Below are positions 1 through 10,350 of a stretch of DNA of 64,000 bases, one piece after another. The notes below the pieces were generated by a model that did no database searches, was not told the DNA's origin, and saw only the letters and a program-made list of their open reading frames with translations. Numbering within the stretch: position 1 is the stretch's first letter; every line of letters starts with the position of its first letter. Position numbers and translations under genes: made by a program. The stretch covers positions 31,720,132-31,784,131 of the forward strand of contig OY754981.1 of the NCBI GenBank assembly GCA_963576475.1. Direction: 5' to 3'. The stretch is from Molanna angustata. Taxonomy: Eukaryota > Arthropoda > Insecta > Trichoptera > Molannidae.

Positions 1-347
1 AAAGGGATATGGTAAGGACAGGAGAGGAAATCGGGATCAGGTGTTCAAAATTTACATACATACATACATACAATGGGTTTGTTACATGGATGAATGAAAT
101 ATTTTGGGGTGTGAATGGAATGATTTATTCAATACATTTTATAAAAAATATTTGGATACAAAAACGAAAAAAAATAAATAACTAATATTATTAAATCACG
201 TCAATAACTTAACAGTAGGTATTATATGTATATTTACATGTTTTTCAATTGTTGTACCAATGTAATTGTACTCTAATGAATTTTGTAATAAATAAATAAA
301 TAATAAACCTTTTAAAGGTTATTAATTGTAAAAAATCTTATAAAATG
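1..347. other. AT-rich DNA without a gene
   Basis: I see only AT-rich sequence with a short TACA microsatellite near 52-72 and several AATAAA-like strings. No open frame or repeat family is recognised. Confidence 0.6.
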
Positions 348-748
348 AAACACAGTTAAATTCCACAATGAGTATTTAATCGCCTAAGCGCTTTCACCAG
401 TCTCAGCTGACATCACATCATCAAAGGCACAATTTATACTGACTAAAAATTAAAACAATATAATGTATTTACCTTTGTATTATATATTAAGTACCTTACA
501 TCAATTTAATCGTGTTATGAACGTCTTTCTAATAATTTATTATTGTATTGTAGTTGCTATTCATTGTTAATTGTTAATTAGGGTGTTCATATCCATTCAA
601 CCAATGGATTTTTGTTTAATTTTTAGTCAGTATAAATTGTACCTCTGAGGATGCCAGGAGGCATAGTCAATATTTCTCAAGAACAGACCAACTAGGTCTA
701 ATTAAGAGGATGCCAGCTAAATACTCATTGTGGAATTTAACTGTGTTT
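348..748. mobile_element. Foldback (palindromic) non-autonomous DNA element
   Basis: The ends are a perfect 31-bp inverted repeat (348-378 against 718-748). A second inverted pair lies inside (427-456 against 614-643), so most of the element could fold into one stem. There is no coding capacity. The right arm carries about 55 bp resembling a LINE 3-prime end (650-706), which suggests a later insertion. The superfamily is undetermined because no target duplication is evident. Confidence 0.7.
650..706 (+). repeat. LINE 3-prime tail fragment (MTYAVETRADT-type family)
   Basis: The stretch with CCAGGAGGCATAGT followed by AAGAACAGACCAACTAGG matches the ends of the LINE relics at 38205-38600 (plus) and 60935-61165 (minus). 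It sits inside a foldback element. It is too short to code for anything. Confidence 0.55.
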
Positions 749-1123
749 AATTCTAAAGTGTTTTTACACTACATATAATCATGAACTTCCACAGTGTAAA
801 CGGAAAAACCTTAAATTTAATTTTAAAGGTTTTTAAACTAGGGCAAACTAAATTATTTTAAGTATGAAATAAGAAAAAAAACAAGTATATCAATATATTA
901 CCTAATTATGTTATTTTTGACCGACTTCTAAAAACGGTTTAATTTTTTTTTATTTAGTCTTCCGATTTTCAAAATCTAAATTTTCAATTTCACTTCAGCG
1001 ATAGTAATTTGTACCATTTTATCAGATTTTAATGGTTCATTTTTTACTAAGTTTAGTTTGTCGATCGACAATTCTTGATAGAACTCCATTGTATACTTGG
1101 TTATAGTTCTATTGTATTTATTA
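749..1123. other. AT-rich DNA without a gene
   Basis: No gene is seen. The sequence is A/T homopolymer-rich and leads into the hammerhead-like motif that follows. Confidence 0.5.
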
Positions 1124-1166
1124 GATTATTGACGCGTTTCGTGCAAAGCACATCGTCAGAATAATT
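1124..1166 (-). ncRNA. Hammerhead-ribozyme-like motif
   Basis: On the minus strand the order is stem I strand ATTATT, core CTGACGA (1153-1159), a GTGC-TTT-GCAC hairpin (1141-1151), GAAAC (1136-1140), a tiny CGCG element, GTC (1131-1133) and the stem I partner AATAAT. This is the arrangement of a type I hammerhead with a minimal stem III, as found in Penelope-like retroelements. One deviation: a single unpaired U lies between the CUGANGA core and stem II. The CGTCAGAATAA string is repeated twice just beyond it (1174-1200). Self-cleavage is not shown. It may only be a conserved Penelope-type terminal motif. Confidence 0.4.
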
Positions 1167-1337
1167 ATTTTTTTCGTCAGAATAATCATCGTCAGAATAG
1201 TTCATTTTTTGATAGGACGGGAGTGCTTCAGATGTGATCATAATTATTAGTTTCATCGAGGTCTGATGATAGGACTAATGAGAAAAAATCATTAAGTAAA
1301 CTCTTCAATTTCTTAAGGCGTCTGCAATCTGTATAAT

Positions 1338-2007
1338 CCTATTTTTCAATTAGAGATTGCATCATTACTACAAAACGAATCATTTTGAACAAAATAACCT
1401 AATTAGTTTGGATATTAACAAAGAAAATAATACCTTAACTTTTTAATTATGTTTTGTATACATTCTTGTAGGAAAATAATCAGCATACCCCAATTTTTGA
1501 CATTTATCTTAAATTTCTAAAAAAACTATAAGGTAAGGAGCAATATATCAAAAAGCAATATATTTTTTTATAAATTAAAGAAGATCAAATTATCTGGAAA
1601 AATACGATATGACGTTGTATTAATGCATCAGGTTAAGTAAATAAACAAAAAAAAACTTTTATTTCGCAATGGCGCTGAATGGAAAATAAATGTTTGTAAG
1701 GTTTATTTACTAAACCTGAAGCATTAATGCAACGTCACATCATATTTTTCTAGATATTTTTGTCTTCTTTAATTAAAAAAAAAAATATTGAACTACGCCT
1801 TATATTTTAATAAAAATATAAAATAAACGTCGAAAATCGGTTATATTATTTTTCTACAATAATTTATTCAGAACATTATCAAAAAGTTAAGGTATATTTT
1901 TCTTTATTAATACCCAAACTATCAAAATTATTTTTTCAAAACGATTAGATCAGAAATAATGATGGTATATCAAATTGAAAAAAAGGTACGTTGGCAGCAG
2001 TCCCCCC
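1338..2007. mobile_element. Palindromic non-autonomous element, copy A
   Basis: The left and right halves are imperfect inverted copies of each other. Around the centre (1600-1760) sit the inverted CAACGTCA/TGACGTTG arms and a short loop containing GGCGCTGAATGG. The right end reads GTACGTTGGCAGCAGTCC. A longer copy with both ends preserved lies at 9234-10096, and the left outer end here is eroded. It has no coding frame. Confidence 0.7.
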
Positions 2008-2059
2008 CCTTAATTAAGTACCTATATGCTTGTACTATAGGTGAACGAAATCGGTCATG

Positions 2060-2175
2060 GCAAGATTCGAACTCGCGACGACTGGATTATTAATCCAGGG
2101 TGCAAACGTCATGTCCCTAATAGGGTAGGCAGGGAGTACCGAATGCCGCATTTTTTCAATCTTGAGACACATTAA
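2060..2175 (-). repeat. tRNA-Ile-like fragment joined to a LINE tail
   Basis: On the minus strand, 2098-2082 forms a 5-bp anticodon stem with a 7-base loop TTAATAA, placing AAT (Ile) at the anticodon. 2076-2060 forms a 5-bp T-stem with loop TTCGAAT. No D-arm or matching 5-prime acceptor strand is present, so this is not a working tRNA gene. Immediately upstream on that strand (2175-2106) is a sequence matching the end of the LINE relic at 20800-21175 (CATTCGGT then GGGACATG). It is probably a retroposed chimera or the remnant of a SINE. Confidence 0.45.
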
Positions 2176-3240
2176 TATGAAGAGATTGTGTTTATATTTA
2201 TATTTCTAACTTGTCAATGTACAAAACAAAGGAAGGTTTGTTGCGTGCTGAAAGAGATTCTTTGGTGGCAAAAAAAACCTGCGATTTTACACAATTTTGT
2301 ACTTATATAAATTTTTATAAAGTAATTAAATATGTAGCGAAAAAATATTTAATTAAAGAAAATGAATTCTTTAGTTCCAAGTTGGTATTTTATTTTTAAA
2401 TTATTGAATTTATTCTTTATAAAATTGTTGACAATCCAAGATTTATACCTACGCTTCGTGTACTTATTTACTGTAAAAAATAAGTAAAATATTTATCTTC
2501 CATATTTTTCAATTGTATGTTATTTTTGATGAAAATGTGTTTAATAAGTGTTAAATTACAAATTGACATCTTGCCGTAGGAATTGAATTTCATAATATTA
2601 TTTATGTTATAAAGTGGAATTTCTTGATATCTGCGATTTCAATTAATTTCTAATAACTTCTCCGAATCGGAAGGTCATTCTATAGAAAAGAAAATGTCAC
2701 AATTTCAAAGACGAATATTTGACTGAACATATTATCAGCTGATCGTATATTTATGTACTAAGAGAAAAAACAATTATACATCACACACACATACATATTG
2801 TTTTATAAATAATAAATTTGAATTATATTTGTAATCACAATATTTCCCATAGATAAGTTACATAGACGTGCTTACAGATTAAGATAGAGATAAAAGCAAT
2901 AATATATAAAACATCAATACTTATTGAAATAACATATTATGAAGTGTAGTTTGTAATACACAAGAATGACATCACTCATATAACATTACTTCCTCAACAG
3001 AGCATTCCTGCCACACCCAGGTCCTAAAAGGTTGTATCAGTGATCTTTTTTAAAAATTTCTCTTTTGAATATCGGTTCAGATGCTATAAAAATATCAATA
3101 TGGTCATCAAATTGGTCATTAAAGTTTGTACATATTCTATAAAGCGGTATCCTGAATCCTGCATTAATTCTCGGAGTATTTGTGAAAAAAAGTTGGCGCT
3201 GTCTCGTTATTCTAGATATATTATTTATTTATAATCAATG
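2176..3240. other. AT-rich DNA without a recognised gene
   Basis: Two short frames (2211-2399 and 3040-3234) are low-complexity and show no recognisable motif, so I treat them as chance. A CACACA/CATA-rich run is near 2780-2800. Nothing else is supported. Confidence 0.5.
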
Positions 3241-3780
3241 ACGACTCTGTGTGCTCTGCTTGGGAGCCTACGAGTATGGAGGATAAACCAACACAATACC
3301 ACACTAGCTATTCACATTCATTCTACATAATTCTTCAGTTCCTCTTTTAAATTGGTCCTCCTTTCTCGCGTCGAGGTTAGCTATCGCACCTGGTGATGCG
3401 GGTGCGATGGCTCTTATGGAACGTCGGGACGCCTCTATCCTGGCTCCCTCACCTATTAATTTAAGACTTAAGACTAAGACAGTAGTATTAAGATAATTAG
3501 TTTGTTAGATATTTAGTTATATTATGATGCTATTTATAAGTAGTTATAAGTACCTAGAAATTAAGATTAGTTTTAATTAGTAAGGTGCATTAGGTAGGCT
3601 TCATCCTCGAATGAGGGCACTGAGAGTCCATAATTTAGCAGCCGGGGTTTGATGAGGGAAGCCCATCCGGCAAACCCCGAGCCCGCCTGCGTAAAAAGAT
3701 TTGCAAGTAAGTGCGGGTAAAGAGGTGCTAACGCGCCTGAGATACCCGGGTAAGCGGTAGGTGACTTTCAATTTTAAATT
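3241..3780. repeat. GC-richer segment, probable repeat of unknown class
   Basis: Two blocks (3241-3460 and 3585-3760) are clearly richer in G and C than their surroundings and contain direct GGGTGCGATGG and CGGCAAACCCCGAGC strings. They are separated by AT-rich DNA. No frame of useful length is open. The composition suggests a retroelement untranslated region, but I could not match it to another copy in the window. Confidence 0.3.
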
Positions 3781-4177
3781 AAGTACGATTAGCTATGTCT
3801 ATGGAACGGAACAGCTTAACTGATGATATTACGACGTATCAATCGATTCAACTCTTTAAAAAAGACTAAAGCTCTCATACATCTCTAACAAATTTTCATT
3901 GAAACCCCTTCTCCATCTCTTCTCTCCTCTCACAACCTCTATCTATCTCCCTCCTTTCTTTGTTGCTTTCAATTAACATTTGATAATGTTACGTGTTTGC
4001 CTTCCTATTTGTTTTTTAAATATAAATTTTATAAATATCTACCACTTCATTATTTATGTCCTCGCGTTGCATCGGTTGGTTGGTTGGCAAAAAAATGCTA
4101 ACGGTACGGTAATAAACCCACCATTGTACACATCATTAAACATGAAGTTAAATAAAACAAAATAAAATTCGTTAAAA

Positions 4178-5443
4178 ACAAAAATGTGTTCATCGGAACT
4201 CTCACTTAGGTATGTATATAAAAATGTGTTCATCGGAACTCTCACTTAGGTATGTATATAAAAATGTGTTCATCGGAACTCTCACTTAGGTATGTATATA
4301 AAAATGTGTTCATCGGAACTCTCACTTAGGTATGTATATAAAAATGTGTTCATCGGAACTCTCACTTAGGTATGTATATAAAAATGTGTTCATCGGAACT
4401 CTGACTTAGGTATGTATACAAAAATGTGTTCATCGGAACAACTTAGGTATGTATATAAAAATGTGTTCATCGGAACTCTCACTTAGGTATGTATATAAAA
4501 ATGTGTTCATCGGAACTCTCACTTAGGTATGTATATAAAATGTGTTCATCGGAATTCTCACTTAGGTATGTATATAAAAATGTGTTCATCGGAACTCTCA
4601 CTTAGGTATGTATATAAAAATGTGTTCATCGGAACTCTCACTTAGGTATGTATATAAAAATGTGTTCATCGGAACTCTCACTTAGGTATGTATATAAAAT
4701 GTGTTCATCGGAACTCTCACTTAGGTATGTATATAAAAATGTGTTCATCGGAACTCTCACTTAGGTATGTATATAAAATGTGTTCATCGGAACTCTCACT
4801 TAGGTATGTATATAAAAATGTGTTCATCGGAACAACTTAGGTATGTATATAAAAATGTGTTCATCGGAACTCTCACTTACATAGGTATGTATATAAAAAT
4901 GTGTTCATCGGAACTCTCACTTAGGTATGTATATAAAATGTGTTCATCGGAACTCTCACTTAGGTATGTATATAAAAATGTGTTCATCGGAACTCTCACT
5001 TAGGTATTTATATAAAAATGTGTTCATCGGAACTCTCACTTAGGTATGTATATAAAAATGTGTTCATCGGAACAACTTAGGTATGTATATAAAAATGTGT
5101 TCATCGGAACTCTCACTTAGGTATGTATATAAAAATGTGTTTATCGGAACTCTCACTTAGGTATGTATATAAAAATGTGTTCATCGGAACAACTTAGGTA
5201 TGTATATAAAAATGTGTTCATCGGAACTCTCACTTAGGTATGTATATAAAAATGTGTTCATCGGAACTCTCACTTAGGTATGTATATAAAATGTGTTCAT
5301 CGGAACTCTCACTTAGGTATGTATATAAAAATGTGTTCATCGGAACTCTCACTTAGGTATGTATATAAAAATGTGTTCATCGGAACTCTCACTTAGGTAT
5401 GTATATAAAAATGTGTTCATCGGAACAACTTAGGTATGTATAT
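4178..5443. repeat. Minisatellite, 40-bp unit, about 31 copies
   Basis: The unit contains AATGTGTTCATCGGAAC, CTCTCACTTAGG and TATGTATATAAA. Most copies are identical. Recurrent variants lose one A from the A-run (39 bp) or lack CTCTC before ACTTAGG (about 34 bp). One has an extra ACATA and others have single substitutions. Since 40 is not a multiple of three, the short frames reading MYIKMCSSE are artefacts of the array. Each unit carries a TATATAAAA string. The array ends abruptly at TATGTATATCC. Confidence 0.95.
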
Positions 5444-5499
5444 CCATTTTATAAACTAGATGTTGTTTTGAAAATCTTTACAACAAAAAAATGTTTTGA

Positions 5500-5635
5500 A
5501 TTTATGGCCTTTCATGACATATGCGGTTGCGGGAAGAGGTTGGCTGGGGAAAGCACAGGACCGAGAGAGATGGAGTTCATTGGAGGAGGCCTACATCCAG
5601 CAGTGGAGAGATGGCTGACGAAGAAGAAGAAGAAG
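5500..5635 (+). pseudogene. LINE C-terminal scrap with GAA-repeat tail
   Basis: One frame reads QDRERWSSLEEAYIQQWRDG followed by a stop, then a (GAA)n run. This matches the C-terminal end of a widespread insect non-LTR reverse transcriptase type. The underlying DNA includes the CCAGCAGTGG motif familiar from lepidopteran repeats. Only about 30 codons remain, with no catalytic region, so it is a 5-prime-truncated dead copy. It directly abuts another LINE scrap. Confidence 0.6.
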
Positions 5636-5965
5636 ATGACATATGCTATAGAGACACGGGCTTTCACTTTATGAACCAAAGGACTTCTCAGAACATATAA
5701 GATGAAGGTCTTAACATTAATTACTGGAAAAACTCGCCGAGATCGAGTTCATAGCGCAGATATAAGAGAACCTGCGAAATAGAGGACATCGTCAGGTGGA
5801 GTAGATCCAGAAGTAGATTGTAGAGACAATGAAACAAGGATGAAAAGTGAGAGGTTCGCTTTACCCACAACAGCCTATGAAGTCACCTCTGGACGCCGTC
5901 TACCAACCAACGAAAAACCAACGAAGAGATGAAGGTTTACCGTATGTCACACAGACTTAAGATCA
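5636..5965 (+). pseudogene. LINE RT C-terminal relic (MTYAVETRADT-type)
   Basis: The start reads MTYAIETRAFTL and then a stop. The following DNA aligns by eye with the better copy at 38205-38600 (shared GATGAAGGTC, CTGGAAAAACTC and GGAGTAGATCCAGAAG). Several stops and indels make it non-coding. This domain lies after the RT catalytic core in non-LTR elements. Its junction with the preceding (GAA)n tail suggests that one element inserted beside or into the other. Confidence 0.55.
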
Positions 5966-5999
5966 ATAAAGAAGAAGAACCATACAACTATATTGATTT

Positions 6000-6370
6000 T
6001 TCTTCATCTTATTTTATGTAGACCTTTGGGTCAGTTTTTATACAAACTAATTCCTATAATCTAATTCTTCTTATTTTATCTATGTATAAATTTGGGTCAT
6101 TTTTATACAAACTATTTCTTTTAGCTTAATTCTTCTTTTTATTATTTTATGTAGACTTTGGGTGAGTTTTTTTACAAAATATTTCCTAAAGTTTAATTCT
6201 TATTCTTTTATGTAGACCTTTGGGTGAGTTTTTATACAAACTATTTCCTATAGTCTTATTCATCTTCTTCTTATTTTATGTAGACCTTGCGTCATTTTTA
6301 AGATAAACTATTTCGTAGAATCTAATTATTATTCTTTTGTGTCAATTTTAAGTCAATCAGAATAATTGTG
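6000..6370. repeat. Degenerate tandem repeat, about 60-68 bp, five copies
   Basis: Units share TATTTTATGTAGACCTTTGG, TTTTTATACAAACTATTTCC and a TCTAATTCTTCTT spacer. They differ by many substitutions and small indels, so the array is old. A single related unit lies near 54824-54880. Confidence 0.75.
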
Positions 6371-7984
6371 CAAAAATATTGTAAACTATATGCACATTTG
6401 ATGAAAAAATATAAAAATAAATGGGATGTGGCAAACACTTTCAATACTTTTGTTTTTCAAATTTTAAACCATTTTGAAGAAGAAGGAATTTTCTGATTGA
6501 TAGTTACTCTAATAACACCGAAAATCTCATAAAATGAGAATGTTGACATTTAAAATATGGCTAAAATTCCGGCATTAAAAGATGGGAATCTTTTCAGGGT
6601 GTCGCAGAAAAGTTGGGAATCCTTTTCAAAGAAATATTTTATAGTCACCATAAAAGAATTTCCTTCAAAAATGAAACAAAGGATTTCATTTTAAATATAA
6701 CGGCCTTTTGTTTTTGATATGATTGATAGCTAAATTAACACAAAACATAACTTGTTTTTAATTTTGGTACTTAAATATTATTTTTAATTTTTTTTAAGAT
6801 ATTAGTTTGAGAATAATACATAATGAGTTTTTTTATGTTATGTAAAATAAGAAAAAATGAGTTTTGGATAGGGAATTCAAGGATTCGCGAGACCACAAAC
6901 TATGTATCGAAAATAAAAATATTTTTTTCAGTTGCTAAAAATATTAAATAGAATACAGTAAAAACAACTGAAATTAATATAAAAGTAGCATTTATTACTG
7001 CTTCAATCCCGCATTACTATAATAAACCCGCAAAATTCATGCGGGATCCCGCGTTTGTGGGATTGGATTCCCTAGTTCTGGCTCCATTATCTTTTTTTCT
7101 TTTGAAATGATATGAAAAATAAGTGGGTTTGTACTTTAAGAGGCTATAGTAGGCTATACATAATGCCCTCAAAAGATACGTCTTTGAAATAAAGAACAGT
7201 TTGTATGTACATCTTTATTCTATTGCATGATTTTTTTGAATTTTGAATTTGTTCAATACTTTTCTTGTAAAATTAGTTTTAATAAAACCCTTTTTTATTT
7301 TTTTATTGTAAGTAACTAAAAAACTACAAGGCCTATGAAGTATATTTTTACTTTATTCGATAGAGAATATGAAAATCTACCGGCTGATTTTTTTATTATT
7401 ATAATATTTCAATAACTCTTCTTGCTATTTCAAAAAAACCTCTAAATTTTACCATTTTTGCACGATAAAATGTTGTATATCATATATCAGGTGATATACA
7501 ATATTTTCTCGCGTTTCATACATTTAGAAGGTAATTTAGTGTGCATTTTTGCGTACATCCGTATATCCAGGGTATTCTAGGGCCTTAAATAATATTTGGT
7601 ATTGATATTTACGGAGGCATTTTCATTAAAACAATTTATATTAAAGAAGAAGCGATCATTTCGAAACTGTTCGTTCGAAATATCTCATTCGTGCTACAGC
7701 AAATATTTTGTCCTGATGCAGAGATGAGATACAGAGCCGCATATTTTGGACACATATTCTGTGGTGATAGATATGCCCTTCTATAACTTATAGTGGAGGG
7801 AAAGACCATCCTCCGTTAGGAGCAGCACAATAAGAAGAATAAATTATTTATTGAAATCTCTGATAAGTAAAAATAATAAAACTTTTAAGTTCTATTTAAT
7901 GAAGTTTTGTTGAAGTGTGCTGAGCGAGTTGACTACAAAATTTGTTTGATGGTGTTTAATACTCAGGACAGAACCAACAAAGCG
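6371..7984. other. AT-rich DNA without a gene
   Basis: No coding frame, RNA or recognised element is visible. A short GC-richer patch at 7018-7080 contains two inverted GCGGG/CCCGC strings around GGGATTGGATTCCC, and there are long A/T runs. Confidence 0.5.
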
Positions 7985-8165
7985 GTTTACAATAATTGAA
8001 GCTTTGGTGTTATAAGTGGTACTATAAAGTGGAATGCATTGCCTCCAGATATCCGCAGTGCTCAAAGCAAGAGCACTTTCACCAAATAACTGAAAACACA
8101 TTTGTTTCGTAGAGCAACATATTTATGACGAAATACAAGAATCTATGGAATGATCCTGAATCATT
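7985..8165 (+). pseudogene. L2/CR1-like LINE C-terminal relic
   Basis: One frame reads KWNALPPDIRSAQSKSTF, an interrupting stop, then LKTHLFRRATY. The intact-looking relative on the minus strand at 15577-16287 has SWNNLPMDIRCAENINEF and LKTHLFRKSY at the same place. This is therefore the extreme C-terminus of that LINE family. The stop and the loss of everything upstream make it inactive. Confidence 0.65.
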
Positions 8166-8271
8166 AAACGGCGCTTATTCTTGACATTATTATTGTCTAT
8201 GTCAAACTAATTTGGTGATTTTTTTATAAATTTTACAATAAATTTACGATGCTGAAAATGCTTTGCATGGT

Positions 8272-8462
8272 GCTAAGCTAGGTGATGTGCTTATCTACTG
8301 ATCTAAGCTAAATGATACGCTCATCTACTGTTCTAAGCTAGATTATACGCTTATAAACTGTTTCTATTTAGTTGATACGCTTGTCTACTGCTATTATCTA
8401 AGTTCTAGTGGATACCATTGTTAACTGTTCGATGCTAGATCATACGCTTATCTACTGTTCTT
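8272..8462. repeat. Imperfect tandem repeat, about 31-36 bp, six copies
   Basis: Units share CTAAGCTAGATGATACGC followed by TTATCTACTGTTC, with many substitutions. It is an old decayed array with no coding potential. Confidence 0.7.
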
Positions 8463-9233
8463 TCCCCATCACCACCCATTCCGCTTATGGGGACTAATAA
8501 CGGCCTTTTGCTAAGCTCTCAAAGAACACTTAAAGAACACAACATGAGCCCGGCAAACTCTAAAACCTTGCAGATACTGCACATTCGTCTGCATTTAAAG
8601 CAGTAAAGAGAGATAATTGGAAGGAAACAGCTGGCTCACGGTTCACTGAAAGTAAAGATAAGAGTAAACCGTATTTTTGATATAACGTCTTGAAAGCCCC
8701 GAAGTCGCTCTTCGTGGCTACGAGGTCCATATGTCCGATCATTGCGGTATTACATCTTTCCGTTGGGATATAACATGTGTCACCTTACTCGTAGCGTAAC
8801 ATTAAGCACTTAGCGAAGCACCTGCGTGGCCTTAGCCTAAGTTTTTCACAAAAAATATAAGTTATGCGGTTGTTGGTTGTCTCTGACATGACGTTTTGGT
8901 GTGGGTATTTTGTTGAGGGTTGGTAAACTAATTAATTCTGTGTAAACATATACCTAATTTACAAAAGTAATTTCAGGATTCACAGATCTCTCAATTATTA
9001 TAATCACAAAATTAATTACATTGTTTGTGGTTGTTATAAAAATATGTTCTTTGAATGACAAGAAATAAAATAACCTTTAGATACCTGCCATTTAATCAAT
9101 ACAACGTTTTGATTATTTTAAATTGAATTACTTTTTGTTGATTATGGACAATAATTAGAAACGAGTGGATTGTGGTCACATCGCCATCGGTCAATAAAAT
9201 ATTTTTGTATATATGACAAATTTTGACATATGT
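8463..9233. other. Intergenic DNA without a recognised gene
   Basis: No gene is seen. The 60-codon frame on the minus strand (8742-8560) has no recognisable motif and is treated as chance. A GTGAC/GTCAC-rich stretch leads into the foldback element that starts at 9234. Confidence 0.45.
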
Positions 9234-10096
9234 CACCCAAAGAGGGTGACTGCTGCCAACGTACCTATTTTTTCAATTTGATATACCATCATTATTACTA
9301 AACGAATCATTTTGAAAAAAATAACATAGTTAGTTTGGATATTAATAAAGAGAAATATACCTTAACTTTTTGATTATGTTCTGTATATATTCTTGTAGGA
9401 AAATAATAATACACCGATTTTACACATTTATCTTAAATATCTAAAAAAATATAAGGTATAGAGAAATATTTTTTTTAATAAATTAAAGAAGAACAAAATA
9501 CCTGGAAAAATATGATATGACGTTGCATTAACGCATCAGGTTAAGTAAATAAACCAAAAAATCTTTTATTAAGCAATGGCGCTGAATGGAAAATAAATAT
9601 TTTTTAGGTTTATTTACTAAACCTGAAGCATTAATGCAACGTCACATCATATTTTTCTAGATATTTTTGTCTTCTTTAGTTTAAAAAAAAATAAATTACT
9701 ATACGCCTTATAGTTTATTAAAAATAAACGTTGAAAATTGAATGTAATATTTTTATGGTTTTATATATATTTTCTTTTTTGTACACGTACCATTTTGTCT
9801 CATAACTGTCACAGATGGTTATCTGGAAGAAATTGCCACTAGCCAATAAGTCCGCCATTTATACTAGCTATTAAGTAATGTACAATAAAGTGTTTAAATA
9901 AATAAATAAAATCGGGGTATGCCATTATTTTTCTACAAGAATTTATACAGAACATTATCAAAAAGTTAAGATATATTTTTGTTTATTAATATCCAAACTA
10001 TCTAAATTATTATTTTCAAAACGATTTGATAATAAATAATGATGGTATATCAAATTGAAAAATAGGTACGTTGGCAGCAGTCCCCCCCTTTGGGTG
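9234..10096. mobile_element. Palindromic non-autonomous element, copy B
   Basis: The ends are inverted: left CACCCAAAGAGGGTGACTGC, right GCAGTCCCCCCCTTTGGGTG. After GACTGCTGCCAACGTACC the two arms remain complementary for several hundred bases, meeting near 9550-9640. It is the fuller copy of the 1338-2007 element. A LINE 3-prime end (about 9755-9907) has inserted in the right arm. The target duplication is not clear, so the superfamily is left open. Confidence 0.75.
9755..9907 (+). repeat. LINE 3-prime end (GGAAGAAATTGCC-type tail)
   Basis: The sequence contains GGAAGAAATTGCCACTAGCC, then AATAAGTCCGCC, and ends in an AAATAAATAAATAAA tail. Similar tails occur at 20688-20745 and 54744-54792 (plus) and at 31550-31612 (minus), and the same tail ends the SINE at 30496-30712. 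The insertion interrupts copy B of the foldback element, so it is younger than that element. No coding part remains. Confidence 0.65.
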
Positions 10097-10350
10097 CATT
10101 TATTTGAATATTTTTTTAATTTCATAAACGAAAACATTGGATTTTGTACCCTATCGGCAGTCAAATTATATTTATATTGACAAACTTTAAATATTTTTTT
10201 ATTTTATTTTATTTTTATTCAAATTGAAGCTAACAACGTATGAAGTAAATAATAAATACATAATATATAATAAATTGTCTTAATACCCACTCCATACATC
10301 AATTACAAGCTTAAAATACTATCATAAGTGACATAATATTTTATGATTAC
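10097..10350. other. AT-rich spacer
   Basis: The spacer lies between two foldback elements and contains a TTTTATTTTA run. Nothing else is recognised. Confidence 0.4.

Noticed and set aside
4767..5674. Short frames reading MYIKMCSSE repeats
   Set aside because: They arise from the 40-bp minisatellite and break whenever the unit length shifts frame.
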